Source: Bacteroidota bacterium
GTDB taxonomy: Bacteria; Bacteroidota; Bacteroidia; Bacteroidales; FEN-979
Reading direction: 5' to 3'
Length of the DNA stretch: 64,000 nt
NCBI GenBank assembly: GCA_026391805.1
Contig: JAPLDJ010000011.1
Coordinates: 45,547 to 109,546 of the forward strand
Shown: one piece after another, positions 18,527 through 27,967 of the stretch
Layout of the letters: each line of letters starts with the position of its first letter
Position numbering within the stretch: position 1 is the stretch's first letter
The notes under the pieces: model-generated
What the model saw: only the letters and a program-made list of their open reading frames with translations
Databases searched by the model: none
Told to the model about the DNA's origin: nothing
Program-made: the position numbers and the translations under genes

Positions 18527-18540
18527 ATTAAAAGATAAGA

Positions 18541-20268
18541 TTACCGGATAATTGTGGCCTGGTAAATGGATTCATTTCCAATACCATCCTTTACGACCAT
18601 CCGGAGGTTGTTCTTGCCCACCCTGATGCGGTCGTCGAAGGCATAGATGAGACGTCCGCTTTTGGCATCAAAATCCATCAGGATCCATTTTCCGTTCAGG
18701 GTTCCGCGGTACGATTGTATGCCGGAAAGGTTGTCCGTGATCTTAAAGGAGATATCCCTTTGCTTGCTTACATTCTTGTTTTGGGCAACGTTGACAGGCT
18801 TTATCTGGGGTGGAACCGTATCGATTGCGATCCTGTAATCGCCGAACTCACGGATCTGAGTCTTCAGAAATCCATTTTCCATTTTCCCTCCCCTTCCTCC
18901 CAAATGACCTTCATTGTCAACCTTGACGATCAAAGCTTTTGAGGACAATGACGAGGGAATCCCATCTGCTTTAAGTGCCAGTGTGCTTGCAGAATGGATG
19001 GGTGTAAACTCGTTTTGCAGATGATAAACCCTCCCGAAAGCGCCAGGTGCTGCAGCCGATGCAGAAAAGATAAAGTCGAGGTCCTCATAAAGTGCATCAG
19101 CAGGAAGATCAAAAATGATCCCGTCGGAGGTAAAATGATTCGGTTTCCCGCACGAAAGAAGTGTTCCTTTCAGGGTTCTTTCATTCCTCATACGTCCACC
19201 CACAGGCAAATGGCTTTTTACCATGAAGGTCAGTTTCGAGGTGTTCCCGAAGGCATCTTTGACTACATAAATAACCTTGTGCAGTTTGTTATCATTGAAG
19301 TTCACGATGCCCCGGTTTAATCCCTTTCCGTACATCGACAATTTATTATTCGGGGCAATGTACGACCGCATGATCCGCTGGCCATTCCTCATGACCTGCG
19401 GATAATCGAGCAGGCTGTTGGCATAACGGGTCTCTGCAAATGCGAACCGTTCGAACTTCTGCGAAAAACAGAGGGCCGTATCCACGTAGAGTTCGATCAG
19501 GGAAATTCCGTCGCGGGAACCGGTATCATTGCTGAAATCGAAGGCCTGGATGCCGAAGATGATATTGCCGGAGACCTTTGTTGTATCCTTAGAAGTAACT
19601 CTGCAATCAGCACCGGAGGCATTTACAGGAAGCGTTGCCGCATTGCCGGTAAAGTTCACCATGCTCATCTCATCCAGCGGATAGATCCTCACGTTATAGA
19701 TCTTCGGCGGAGTATTATCTTTGAACGGCAGTCCGAAAAGCATCGGGTTGATGATCTCCTGTGTGGCGGCATCCCGGATCTCGAAATGAAGGTGAGGTCC
19801 TTCCGAAAGACCTGTATTTCCTGAATAAGCGATGACATCACCCTTCTTCACCTTCAGAACACCGGGATCAACCGGTGAATCCAAAACAAACGACTCATTT
19901 TTGTACTGCTGCTCCCTGATCCATGCTCCGATGGCAGCATTGAAACCTTTCAGGTGGCCATAAAGAGAGGTAAACCCGTTGGGATGTGTTATATAGATTG
20001 CTTTACCGAACCCTCCGGACGAAATGTTGACCCTTGACACATATCCGTCGGCGATCGCGTAAACCGGTTTTCCTTCTTCACCTCCCGTCCGGATATCGAT
20101 CCCCGAGTGAAAATGATTTTTCCTGACATCCCCGAACCCGCCTGCCAGCATAATGGGGAAATCAATGGGCGACCGGAACTGGTTCTTCGGATAGGTATTT
20201 TGGGCTCCCGGTTTTCCGGGAAATATCAACAGGAGGAAGAAGAATGGGATATAAATCAGTTGTTTCAT
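18541..20268 (-). CDS. M23 family metallopeptidase, secreted
   Basis: This 575-residue protein has a signal peptide ([23 protein letters not shown]). A LytM/M23 zinc peptidase domain (about 40-180) has HSGID (H54, D58), YGHL (H105) and PHLHFE (H159, H161), the full set of zinc and catalytic residues. Such enzymes cut peptide crossbridges of peptidoglycan or act on envelope proteins. The remaining 400 residues look like beta-sandwich domains ([17 protein letters not shown] near the end). The start overlaps the HAD gene stop by 4 nt (ATGA), indicating translational coupling. Confidence 0.9.
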   Translation of the reverse strand: MKQLIYIPFFFLLLIFPGKPGAQNTYPKNQFRSPIDFPIMLAGGFGDVRKNHFHSGIDIRTGGEEGKPVYAIADGYVSRVNISSGGFGKAIYITHPNGFTSLYGHLKGFNAAIGAWIREQQYKNESFVLDSPVDPGVLKVKKGDVIAYSGNTGLSEGPHLHFEIRDAATQEIINPMLFGLPFKDNTPPKIYNVRIYPLDEMSMVNFTGNAATLPVNASGADCRVTSKDTTKVSGNIIFGIQAFDFSNDTGSRDGISLIELYVDTALCFSQKFERFAFAETRYANSLLDYPQVMRNGQRIMRSYIAPNNKLSMYGKGLNRGIVNFNDNKLHKVIYVVKDAFGNTSKLTFMVKSHLPVGGRMRNERTLKGTLLSCGKPNHFTSDGIIFDLPADALYEDLDFIFSASAAAPGAFGRVYHLQNEFTPIHSASTLALKADGIPSSLSSKALIVKVDNEGHLGGRGGKMENGFLKTQIREFGDYRIAIDTVPPQIKPVNVAQNKNVSKQRDISFKITDNLSGIQSYRGTLNGKWILMDFDAKSGRLIYAFDDRIRVGKNNLRMVVKDGIGNESIYQATIIR

Positions 20269-20747
20269 AATTTCTCGATGACCGGTGGTAATTCTTCCAT
20301 GCTGTAAATGATGGCATCCGCCATGGGAAAGGATCCCGCGCGGTTTGATCTGTTGAAAAATATAGTGGATATTCCTGCCTGTTTTGCGCCGATAATATCC
20401 TTCCCATAATTATCACCGATCATAACATAGACGGAAGGATCGGGATCAAGGCTCCTGAGTATATATGCAAAGAATTCCGGATCCGGCTTCTCAACGCCCA
20501 TGTCTTTCGAGGCAAAAATGTGTGAGAAGTATCGGTCGGCACCCACCATGGCAAGCCCTTTTACGGCGTCCTTTTTATCAGATTCAGCGCCATTTGTGGC
20601 GATGCAGCAGGTAAAACGGGAAAGGGCTTTCAGCGCTTCCTCAGCGCCCGGAACCCATTCCGCAATATCCCAGGTATACATCGGGCCCGGCAGTTCAAAA
20701 TCCACCATGATCGTGTTTCCCCAATCGAATAGGAGGATTTTCTTCAT
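20265..20747 (-). CDS. HAD-superfamily hydrolase
   Basis: This 160-residue cytoplasmic HAD-IA-like protein carries motif I FDWGNT (nucleophile D8), motif II CIATNG, motif III KPDPEFF (Lys) and motif IV MIGDNYGKDIIGAKQAG. The second acidic residue of DxD is replaced by Gly (D-W-G). Phosphonoacetaldehyde hydrolases lack it in a similar way, while typical phosphatases keep it as general acid/base. The cap is short. Substrate is unknown. Its stop overlaps the M23 peptidase start, and dipeptidyl peptidase III ends 3 nt upstream, so the three form an operon. Confidence 0.8.
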   Translation of the reverse strand: MKKILLFDWGNTIMVDFELPGPMYTWDIAEWVPGAEEALKALSRFTCCIATNGAESDKKDAVKGLAMVGADRYFSHIFASKDMGVEKPDPEFFAYILRSLDPDPSVYVMIGDNYGKDIIGAKQAGISTIFFNRSNRAGSFPMADAIIYSMEELPPVIEKL

Positions 20748-20750
20748 CTT

Positions 20751-22811
20751 CTACCGGGCAGGCAAGAATGAAAAATTCTTCGAATAATTGAGCATCTGGG
20801 TTGTAAAATCTTCCAGGTAGGTCACCTTGACATCGCTGATCACGCCGTTTTTTACAACCGGTGTATAGACAGGATTGATGAAACCGCTGTAGGGCGCGAT
20901 ATTCAGTTTCTGGTAGCGTTCAAGAACCTCTTTGTGCAGATCCATATCTACTTTTACGGCATAGGCCTCAACCAGCGCTTTGGCCGCAGGGTAATCGCCT
21001 TCGGAGGTGATCCGCTGGATCTCGCCCAGAAGTCGTCCGAAAAGTACATGCAGCTGGTCATAGTCGTTGATCCTGAAATAGCTCTTGCCGTCTTTCACGA
21101 CCTTTTCGATCACATTCTTCTCCTTCCCTTTTTCATATACCCAATGGGCGATGAGGGAGCGGTCGCGCATATGGGCTTCCTCAACGTCCTTTCCCAGATG
21201 AACCCTTACGAGCTGTGTCATCAGGCCGTTGCGGATGTATGAATTGTATTCGGCCCGGGCCACATCTTCGGAAGGGACCAGCCCCAGATCGATCATCTTT
21301 TTATCCTTGATATAATAGAGGGCGAAAAGGTCGGCACGGGCTTCTTCGATGGTGGAGTGGTAATTCTTCAGCGATTCGCTGGCCACTCCTTTCATCATCT
21401 GTCCCGAGCCATGACCGAGGCATTCATGAAGATCTGTGGTAAGGCTCCCGGCCAGGTATCCGTATTTTTTTGCCAGATCGATCTCTTCCTTTGACCAGGC
21501 GAACTCCTCCAGGAAACCATTTCCCTGTGAAGCCTGGTCGTATGCATAGGTGATGTTGTCGATGGTCACTGATTTGGAGCCATACTCCTTGCGGATCCAC
21601 TGTGCATTCGGGAGGTTGATCCCTATCGGCGTGGTTGGATCGCTGTCGCCTCCAAGCATAGTCGCATTAATGACTTTCGCCGTAACGCCTTTTACTTCTT
21701 TCTTACGGTATTTCGGATCCACCGGCGAGTTGTTCTCGAAATACTGGGCATTTTTGCTGAGTGTTTCCGTACGTTTGGTAGCTTCAAGATCCTTGAAATT
21801 AGTGATGGCTTCCCACATTCCTTTCTTTGCCAAGGGATCACCATAAACTTCGATAAAGCCGTTGATGAAATCAACCCTCGAATCCTTGTCCTTTACCCAA
21901 AGGATGTTGTACTCATCCCAGGTCTTCAGGTCGCCGGTACGGTAATAATCGACAAGCTTCGCGATAAAGGCACGCTGCTCCGGATTTTCCGCCACATTCA
22001 TGGCCTTGCTAAGCCAGAAAACGATCTTCTCGATCGCGCGGCCGTACATCCCTCCGACCCGGTAAACCTTTTCTGCCGCTTTGCCGTTTTCCTTCACCAG
22101 CTTTGAATTCAGTCCGAAAGCAACCAGCGTGTCCAGCCCCTTCTTGCCTGCATTTTTCTTCATCTCATTATAAAAATTCTCAGCTTCCTTCTGGGTGACG
22201 CCTTCATAGAAGTTCGTTGCAGAACCTGCCACCATGTCCACATCGGGATTCTGGTTGACCCGTTTCGGAGCAATGAAAGGATCGAAAATGAGTGGCGTTA
22301 TCTCATTGGTAAAATCAGCCACTGATTGTGATTGCTTCAATGGCAATAATTTCGGATCTGTACCTTCAACCAGGGAAGCAAAATATTCCTTACTGATCTC
22401 CGGGAAGAATTTATCGGTAGAATAATGATGATGGATCCCGTTGGAGAACCATACGCGTTTCAGGTAAACAGTGAATTTTTTGAAATCATCAACCGTGCGG
22501 TCGCCATTGTAGCCTGTATAAATGGCTTCCAGCGTTTTCCGGATCAGTAGATTGTATTTGCAGTTCTGGTCGTAGGTGATGTCGCGTCCGCAAAGCGTAG
22601 CCTGGTTCAGGTAGTAGATCAGCTCTTTCTGTTTTAAACTGAGTGAATCAAATCCGGGAACCTTGTACCGCAGGATTTTTGCATCGGCAAACTGTTCGGT
22701 GATCCATCTGAAGACTTTGGCATTTGACACTCCGGTTTGTTTTTTTTCAGGCATAAATGAAGTCAGGAATATTAGGGTTAAACTGATTGTAAAGAGTAAT
22801 GTTTTTTTCAT
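20751..22811 (-). CDS. Dipeptidyl peptidase III (M49 family)
   Basis: This 686-residue zinc peptidase removes dipeptides from the N-termini of short peptides. The zinc motif is HECLGH at residues 462-467 (M49 HExxxH pattern) and EEARAD follows at 489-494 with the third ligand Glu. The N-terminus (MKKTLLFTISLTLIFLTSFMP) is hydrophobic and may be a signal peptide or lipoprotein-like anchor without a cysteine. A periplasmic location is therefore likely. The gene precedes the HAD and M23 genes, with 3 nt to the former, so they are likely co-transcribed. Cys in place of Leu in the zinc motif matches my memory of Bacteroides DPP III. Confidence 0.92.
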   Translation of the reverse strand: MKKTLLFTISLTLIFLTSFMPEKKQTGVSNAKVFRWITEQFADAKILRYKVPGFDSLSLKQKELIYYLNQATLCGRDITYDQNCKYNLLIRKTLEAIYTGYNGDRTVDDFKKFTVYLKRVWFSNGIHHHYSTDKFFPEISKEYFASLVEGTDPKLLPLKQSQSVADFTNEITPLIFDPFIAPKRVNQNPDVDMVAGSATNFYEGVTQKEAENFYNEMKKNAGKKGLDTLVAFGLNSKLVKENGKAAEKVYRVGGMYGRAIEKIVFWLSKAMNVAENPEQRAFIAKLVDYYRTGDLKTWDEYNILWVKDKDSRVDFINGFIEVYGDPLAKKGMWEAITNFKDLEATKRTETLSKNAQYFENNSPVDPKYRKKEVKGVTAKVINATMLGGDSDPTTPIGINLPNAQWIRKEYGSKSVTIDNITYAYDQASQGNGFLEEFAWSKEEIDLAKKYGYLAGSLTTDLHECLGHGSGQMMKGVASESLKNYHSTIEEARADLFALYYIKDKKMIDLGLVPSEDVARAEYNSYIRNGLMTQLVRVHLGKDVEEAHMRDRSLIAHWVYEKGKEKNVIEKVVKDGKSYFRINDYDQLHVLFGRLLGEIQRITSEGDYPAAKALVEAYAVKVDMDLHKEVLERYQKLNIAPYSGFINPVYTPVVKNGVISDVKVTYLEDFTTQMLNYSKNFSFLPAR

Positions 22812-22844
22812 TTTAAAATGATGTTTGATTATATTTCACTAGTA

Positions 22845-22995
22845 TTATTCACCACAGATTTACACACCTGCCTGCCGGCAGGCAGGGATTTACACACCTG
22901 CCTGCCGCAGGCAGGGATTAGTCACAGACAAATTTTCCCTACTTATGACGTATGACGTATGTCTATTTCGCTTTTTCGCTTTTCGCTACTTCTCT
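22845..22995 (-). repeat. Composite array: GCGAAAA, GTCATAC, double CCTGCCTGC hairpin, TGTGG
   Basis: Read on the minus strand from the comB-like stop codon (TAG inside GAAGTAGCGAAAAGCG), the order is GCGAAAA words, GACATACGTCATACGTCATAAG, then TTTGTCTGTGACTAATC. Two palindromic hairpins with CCTGCCTGC arms follow, separated by GTGTGTAAATC, and then AATCTGTGGTGAATA. The order and strand match the array at 4120-4295. The hairpins lie at about 22868-22887 and 22899-22917. Confidence 0.9.
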
Positions 22996-23726
22996 ATTTG
23001 TATCACCTGTCCATCAAACACCGGAACCACATTCACCTGATCAAACGTGAAAGAATAGGGAATCACATCGTCCAGTCCCAGTTTTTTCAGCCGGTGCCTG
23101 TGGGCTGCTTTTTCCAGGTAACCGGGAAGATCATCTTTCGCCATGTTCCAGAGATCAATGGAGGCATTTGCCGAATCACAATTCGTCTGGAACTTACCTG
23201 ACCCGATGAGGCGATCGGTAAGTGCACCCGCGAAAAGCGTATCCTCAAGGCAGAATTTATTTTTCCAGCCGGAACAGAAGATGACCACGTTTTTCTCCTT
23301 TTCCAGTAGCCAGCCGGTAAGGGCTGAGATGTTGATGAAAGCGCCGACCACGATCTGGTTTGCGCTCTTTGCAATCTCCAGCGCCCGTGTGCCGTTGGTC
23401 GTGCAATAAACAAGGGTTTTCCCTTCGATCTTCTCACGTGTAAAGCTGAAGGCGGAATTACCGAAGTCGGCAAAATCCAGCTTCCTTCCGTCCTGCTCCG
23501 ATGCCACAAGGTATCCCTCCTCTTTCAGGCGCCTGGCCTCTTCCACCGTTGCCACCGGGATGATCTTTTCAATGCCGTTCCCGATCGCAGTGCAGATGGT
23601 GGTGGTGGCGCGGAGAATATCCACAAGCACCACGATAAAATCATCTTTCGTCAGGATATCCTGGAAAAGCCTGGGGGTAAAACAAACTTCAACACAATGT
23701 TTCTGCGGCGTGGACATCATTCTCAT
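22986..23726 (-). CDS. 2-phosphosulfolactate phosphatase family (ComB-like)
   Basis: This 246-residue cytoplasmic protein matches the ComB family. VEVCFTPRLFQDI, VLVDILRATTTICTAIGNGIEKIIPV (about residue 35), VASEQDGRKL, NTNGTRAL-like CTTNGTRALEIAK and FCSGWKNKFCLEDTLFAG are seen in order. ComB removes phosphate from 2-phosphosulfolactate in coenzyme M synthesis of methanogens, but bacterial homologues have no proven substrate. It is 3 nt downstream of the leucine-rich-repeat gene and may be the last gene of that operon. The last residues (QIEK) come from repeat DNA. The true start may be one of two nearby ATG codons. Confidence 0.85.
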   Translation of the reverse strand: MRMMSTPQKHCVEVCFTPRLFQDILTKDDFIVVLVDILRATTTICTAIGNGIEKIIPVATVEEARRLKEEGYLVASEQDGRKLDFADFGNSAFSFTREKIEGKTLVYCTTNGTRALEIAKSANQIVVGAFINISALTGWLLEKEKNVVIFCSGWKNKFCLEDTLFAGALTDRLIGSGKFQTNCDSANASIDLWNMAKDDLPGYLEKAAHRHRLKKLGLDDVIPYSFTFDQVNVVPVFDGQVIQIEK

Positions 23727-23729
23727 TCA

Positions 23730-26315
23730 TTAATAAAAGGAAACATCACAACCCGGGTGGGTCTGTTTGAACTTCTCAACCTTCTTTTCAGAGATCTTCG
23801 TCCTGAATATTTTTAACGATTTCAAGCCGGTCATCGGTTCCAACAGATCGAGGCTGCTGATCTTCGTATTTGAAAAATCAAGCGCATTGAGGTTCCTCAG
23901 GTTTTGCAATGCTTTCAGGTTTTTAACCGGTGTGCCGGCGAATTTAAGGATCTCAAGGTTCCGCAGGTTCTGGACCGGAAGCAGGTCTTCCACGGGTGTA
24001 TTTGAGCAATCCAGCTCGCGCAGGTTGGTCATGGATGCTACCGGATCAAGCATTGCAACAGGGTTGTTCGGAAACCGGAGTGCCTCAAGTTTAGTCATCC
24101 TTGCAACCGGATCAATGTTCGTGATCCCGGTGCCTGAAACTTCAAGTTCTTTCAGCCGGGAGAATATCACGACAGGCTGAAGGCTGATGATGGCCGGATC
24201 TTCACGGATCAGAAGCTTTTCGGTACGGACGATCTGCTGAAGCTGAAGTTTGTCAGGAACTCCGGTAAGGCTGAAATACTTCAGGAGATCATCTTTCCAT
24301 GCCTGCGAAAGCCCGCTCCACCAGCCCGTGTTTTCATAGGTCTGCGAAATTACGAGGCAGGAAGGATTCGCATCCATGAATGCATTGGCGCCGGCAGGCG
24401 TCAGCCCGCTGTTGTCGGCATAGATGAGCTTCAGGTCAGGGAATCCTTTTAGTGGACCGAGATCCGCAGCCGGTGTATTGTCTAGTGAAAGGATTATCAG
24501 TTTCTTTGAACCAGACAACGGTTCAACACTGGCAACCTTTGTGTTGTTTGCGTTGATCCTGGTCAGTTCCGGAAGGTTCCGCAGGGCTTCAAAACTTGAT
24601 ACCGCAGTGCTGGCCAGTTCAACCACCCTCATCTGGGTAAGTTTTGAAAGCGGATCCAGCGATGTGACAGACTGCCTTCCGGTGATGCTTATGCTATCAA
24701 TTGTAATCAAACGGTGAAGCTGTTCCGTTGTGGGAGATTCATCCATCTTGCGGTAAAAGCTGAAGATTTTTTTCCATTCGTCAGACATGCCGCTCCACCA
24801 TTTCATCAGGATCTCCGTTTCAAAGATCAGGTCGACCTGCGGATGCTCAAGGATGAAATGAAGCGCCTTGTTCGGATCAACCTTTGTATTGTTGCACCAG
24901 ATCTTTTTTATTTTCGGGAGCTGTTCAAAAACCTCCAGCGATGTTACCCCGGTATTGTCAAAAAAGATCAGTGTAAGGCCGGTCATTCCTTTCAGCGGGG
25001 AAAGATCCTTTACGCCTGAATGGTTCATGTAAATGACTTCGAGGCTGGTCAGACCTTCCAGCGGGGTAAGGTCACTGACCTTTGTTTCGGAAAGTCTCAG
25101 GTCTTTCAGGTTGGTAAGTCCGGACAGAGGCTGTAAGCTGTCTACCGGCGTGCCGGTAAGGTCAAGAACTTCAAGTTCCGGCATTCCCGCCAGCACTTCA
25201 AGGTCAGAAACAGTTGTATTTTTTAATTTCAGGGAATGAATATGGGTCGAATACCTGAGCGGTTCGAGCGACTTCACCGGGGTTCCTGAAATATCCAGTT
25301 CTTCAAGCTGGTTAAGGTTCCGGAGCGGCATCAGGTCGGAAACCCCGGTTCCGGAAACATTCACCCGGCTGAGGGATGAAAGCCTGGAAAGAGGATCCAG
25401 GTCAGTCACTTCTCCCTTTCCTGAAAAATCGATCGCTTTTGAAGTGATTAGCTGCAGCAGCACTGCATACAACCTTGGCACGTCGAGTTTGACAGTAGCG
25501 CCATTCACAGTTGCCATTGAATCATTGAACGAGGATACCTGCGCCAGGGTGACATTTTCCTCAACCTGGATATCCTTTCCAAAGATCACTTTCCATGCGG
25601 CCGGCAGTCCGTTCCACCAGTTCCGCATGTCGTCGCGTTCATTGAGCTTGGTGGTATAGATGCTAACGATCTTCAGCTCCTGCTTGCTGTCGTCGTAATT
25701 GACTTCGAAATAACGCACTTTGTTCGAGTTCACCGAATCGCCGCTCAGCAACAATCCCCGCAAATTCCTGTTGGTCGTGATCTTGAAATAGGTCTGGCCA
25801 ATATCATTCTTCATCACACTTACATCCTGAACCGTATATTCAAACTTTGCCCCTTTGAAAAAAAAGTCAACGTCGGCCAGGTAGGCCGGAATGTCCTTGT
25901 TCAGCGGAACAAGCCGCTTCTCATCCAGGTCATCCTCCACCTGTACCTTCGAATCCCACATGAATTTCAGGTAACTTTCGTTGATGACGACCTCCTTTTC
26001 CTTGACGGGATTTCTCCGGTCGGCCAAAAAGTTCAGATTACTTTCGAAAAATTTCACAAGGCTTGTACATTGCGATTTGAAGGTCTCGATCTGTTCAGGA
26101 GTGAATTCCGTGATGACCGGTTTTTCGGATTCCTTGCTGCCAGGCTTATGTTCCTGCTTCGGACTTTGCTTTGTGCCCTGTGATTTCTTCTGTTGAGTAT
26201 CTGTCTTCGGAAGTTGTTGCAAAGGGTCCTGTACCGTTTTTTTCTGCGGAAATACTATGACCGCGATCAGAAAAAACAGAAGGAAAAGCGGGATGAATTT
26301 GTAGTTAATCTTCAT
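23730..26315 (-). CDS. Leucine-rich-repeat envelope protein with three WWxGL modules
   Basis: This 861-residue protein begins with a hydrophobic segment (residues 7-23), a signal peptide or inner-membrane anchor, and a charged Lys/Gln/Pro linker. After an N-terminal domain (about 65-230) there are three blocks, each opened by a WWxGL/M...WK motif (WWNGLPAAWK at 233, WWSGMSDEWK at 506, WWSGLSQAWK at 664). Each block then carries leucine-rich repeats of about 22 residues (LEELDISGTPVKSLEPL and similar), an internalin-like layout. Function is unknown, and protein binding in the periplasm or at the surface is the simplest idea. It overlaps the upstream gene by 11 nt. Confidence 0.8.
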   Translation of the reverse strand: MKINYKFIPLFLLFFLIAVIVFPQKKTVQDPLQQLPKTDTQQKKSQGTKQSPKQEHKPGSKESEKPVITEFTPEQIETFKSQCTSLVKFFESNLNFLADRRNPVKEKEVVINESYLKFMWDSKVQVEDDLDEKRLVPLNKDIPAYLADVDFFFKGAKFEYTVQDVSVMKNDIGQTYFKITTNRNLRGLLLSGDSVNSNKVRYFEVNYDDSKQELKIVSIYTTKLNERDDMRNWWNGLPAAWKVIFGKDIQVEENVTLAQVSSFNDSMATVNGATVKLDVPRLYAVLLQLITSKAIDFSGKGEVTDLDPLSRLSSLSRVNVSGTGVSDLMPLRNLNQLEELDISGTPVKSLEPLRYSTHIHSLKLKNTTVSDLEVLAGMPELEVLDLTGTPVDSLQPLSGLTNLKDLRLSETKVSDLTPLEGLTSLEVIYMNHSGVKDLSPLKGMTGLTLIFFDNTGVTSLEVFEQLPKIKKIWCNNTKVDPNKALHFILEHPQVDLIFETEILMKWWSGMSDEWKKIFSFYRKMDESPTTEQLHRLITIDSISITGRQSVTSLDPLSKLTQMRVVELASTAVSSFEALRNLPELTRINANNTKVASVEPLSGSKKLIILSLDNTPAADLGPLKGFPDLKLIYADNSGLTPAGANAFMDANPSCLVISQTYENTGWWSGLSQAWKDDLLKYFSLTGVPDKLQLQQIVRTEKLLIREDPAIISLQPVVIFSRLKELEVSGTGITNIDPVARMTKLEALRFPNNPVAMLDPVASMTNLRELDCSNTPVEDLLPVQNLRNLEILKFAGTPVKNLKALQNLRNLNALDFSNTKISSLDLLEPMTGLKSLKIFRTKISEKKVEKFKQTHPGCDVSFY

Positions 26316-27144
26316 GGATGTAATTCCGTATTAATTCTTTTTTATCCTTTGGGTTGATCTTGATCATATTTGAGATCAGCCAGCCTGAATTGTTGCTGTT
26401 CCGGTTGAAATAGGAAACCTCAAAGTACCAGCCGGGAACCTGCAGGAAGTGGAATTTCACGCCTTTTACCGATTCGAACTTCAGGTTTCCGTTCTTCAGC
26501 TCGGAAACAAAAAGAGATAGCTGATCAGGCCGGTAGTAGCGGTCAAGGAAATAATCCATTCTTTCCGGATCCTCGAAAACCTTATGAATATTCATGAAAT
26601 CAACTTCATGGCTGAGCGGGTGCAGGAACAGTTTCAGGTTCGTGGTATCCCCTACGTGCGAAAACAGGTCATTGAAACGCGAGAAATATACGTTTGAAAA
26701 GACCCATTTGAACCCGCCGTTCTGTTTCTCCAGTTTCAGGTAGAGGATGATGTCGACCCTTTCATGTTTATAGATAAAACTCGCAGCTACCTCCGAGAAC
26801 CAGTCATTGCCATGGAAATCGAGAAAAACCGGGGACTTTTTATCTGTTACCCGCTCGATGAATTCATCCCTGTCGGTGGTAGAAACCGAACCGGAATTGT
26901 CAAAAAGGATGTTGAGGTATTTTTTGCGCGATTTCAGGTCCCTGAATATGCTGTCGCCGTTATAAGTCCGCTTACCCTTTACATCCTCTTCGGCATTGAA
27001 CCTGCGGAAGAACTGGTTCACCTGCTTCGTCTGGGCATAAAACATCGACTCATCACCCATGTAGGTGTTGAGGCCTCCGTTTTTTGATTGTGGAAATGCA
27101 ATGACCTGAATGAAAAGCAATGCGACGAGAAATGAGTTTTTCAT
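26305..27144 (-). CDS. Conserved secreted protein of unknown function
   Basis: The start at 27144 gives 279 residues with a signal peptide (MKNSFLVALLFIQVIAFPQS). An earlier in-frame ATG at 27201 would add 19 residues before this signal and is unlikely. The mature part is acidic and aromatic, mixed alpha/beta by eye (FLDFHGNDWFSEVAASFIYKHERVDIILYLKL). I do not recognise a family or active-site motif. It belongs to a four-gene run on the same strand with two other exported proteins upstream and the leucine-rich-repeat protein downstream, which it overlaps by 11 nt, so translational coupling is likely. Confidence 0.6.
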   Translation of the reverse strand: MKNSFLVALLFIQVIAFPQSKNGGLNTYMGDESMFYAQTKQVNQFFRRFNAEEDVKGKRTYNGDSIFRDLKSRKKYLNILFDNSGSVSTTDRDEFIERVTDKKSPVFLDFHGNDWFSEVAASFIYKHERVDIILYLKLEKQNGGFKWVFSNVYFSRFNDLFSHVGDTTNLKLFLHPLSHEVDFMNIHKVFEDPERMDYFLDRYYRPDQLSLFVSELKNGNLKFESVKGVKFHFLQVPGWYFEVSYFNRNSNNSGWLISNMIKINPKDKKELIRNYIHED

Positions 27145-27296
27145 ATTTATTAAAAAGGCAGCAAGATTGTCCGGGAAAGTGTTCATGAAAGACCTGTTCA
27201 ATGGTTAGGTATTAAAAGGGATCAGGAATTGGTAATGATCATGGTATTTTACATCACCAAATTCCTGATCCCAAAAATGCAATTCTCATTTATTTT

Positions 27297-27331
27297 GTCA
27301 TTGCGAGCGAAGCGAAGCAACGTAATTCGTA
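27297..27331 (-). repeat. ATTACGA words and GCTTCGCTTCGC palindromic repeat
   Basis: On the minus strand, directly after the TAA stop of the next gene, TTACGAATTACG words are followed by TTGCTTCGCTTCGCTCGCAATGAC. The second piece resembles a short dispersed repeat I recall from unrelated bacteria (CATTGCGAGCGAAGCGAAGCAA). Confidence 0.65.
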
Positions 27332-27332
27332 A

Positions 27333-27920
27333 TTATTTCGAGGTCTCCTTAACTCTGATATCACCGAGGAGAACATCCCAGAACCCGATCAGACGTCCGC
27401 CGATCTGCGTTTCCTTGCGCTTCACATACACCGTGATGTCTTTCTTGGTGGTGTCCTCGTAAATCAGGCCCTTTTCCTTGTCAAATCCCTGGAAACGCTG
27501 GTAGATGGTGATCACCCCGACATAGGTGCCGTCGGGCTGGCGCTCGAGGTCGCTCACATACTGGATCTTGTACCACTCGATGTTGACTTTGTCGTAATTG
27601 AGTTTCATCAGCCGGTCGAAATATTCCCTGACTTTGTAATAAGCGACATCCGGCCGGGAAAGTGAAGAAACACCGATCTCGCTGTTCTCCATGAAAAGCT
27701 CGACCGCCCGTTCGATGACACGCTGGGCTTCCGACCATGGCGTGGCTTTATCGCCGATGATGCTGATGTACTTGCTCAGGTCCCTGACCTTCTCCAGTGC
27801 AAGACTGTCGATGGCCTGTTTCCGTTGAGGAGAGATATTTTCATCTTTATTCTGGGCAAACAGGCCTGATGTAAGGATCAGCAGGCAGATCAACCCGGCT
27901 ATTGCAGTTTTTATTTTCAT
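27333..27920 (-). CDS. Conserved secreted protein of unknown function
   Basis: The start at 27920 gives 195 residues and a signal peptide (MKIKTAIAGLICLLILTSGLFAQ). An in-frame ATG at 27947 adds nine residues before it and is less likely. The body begins NKDENISPQRKQAIDSLALEKVRDLSKYISIIGDK and ends in a beta-rich part (GVITIYQRFQGFDKEKGLIYEDTTKKDITVYVKRKE). I recognise no known domain. Similar small exported proteins of Bacteroidota occur beside envelope assembly genes. It is 48 nt downstream of the coiled-coil lipoprotein gene. A 188-nt gap separates it from the next gene. Confidence 0.6.
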   Translation of the reverse strand: MKIKTAIAGLICLLILTSGLFAQNKDENISPQRKQAIDSLALEKVRDLSKYISIIGDKATPWSEAQRVIERAVELFMENSEIGVSSLSRPDVAYYKVREYFDRLMKLNYDKVNIEWYKIQYVSDLERQPDGTYVGVITIYQRFQGFDKEKGLIYEDTTKKDITVYVKRKETQIGGRLIGFWDVLLGDIRVKETSK

Positions 27921-27967
27921 CTTTATTTGATTTTTAAGTTGTGTCAAATGCTGGACTGTTGTCAGAC

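Noticed and set aside
22845..22995. CCTGCCTGC hairpins as intrinsic terminators.
   Set aside because: The hairpins are GC-rich and perfect, but no T-run follows on either strand, and they occur inside larger composite repeats.
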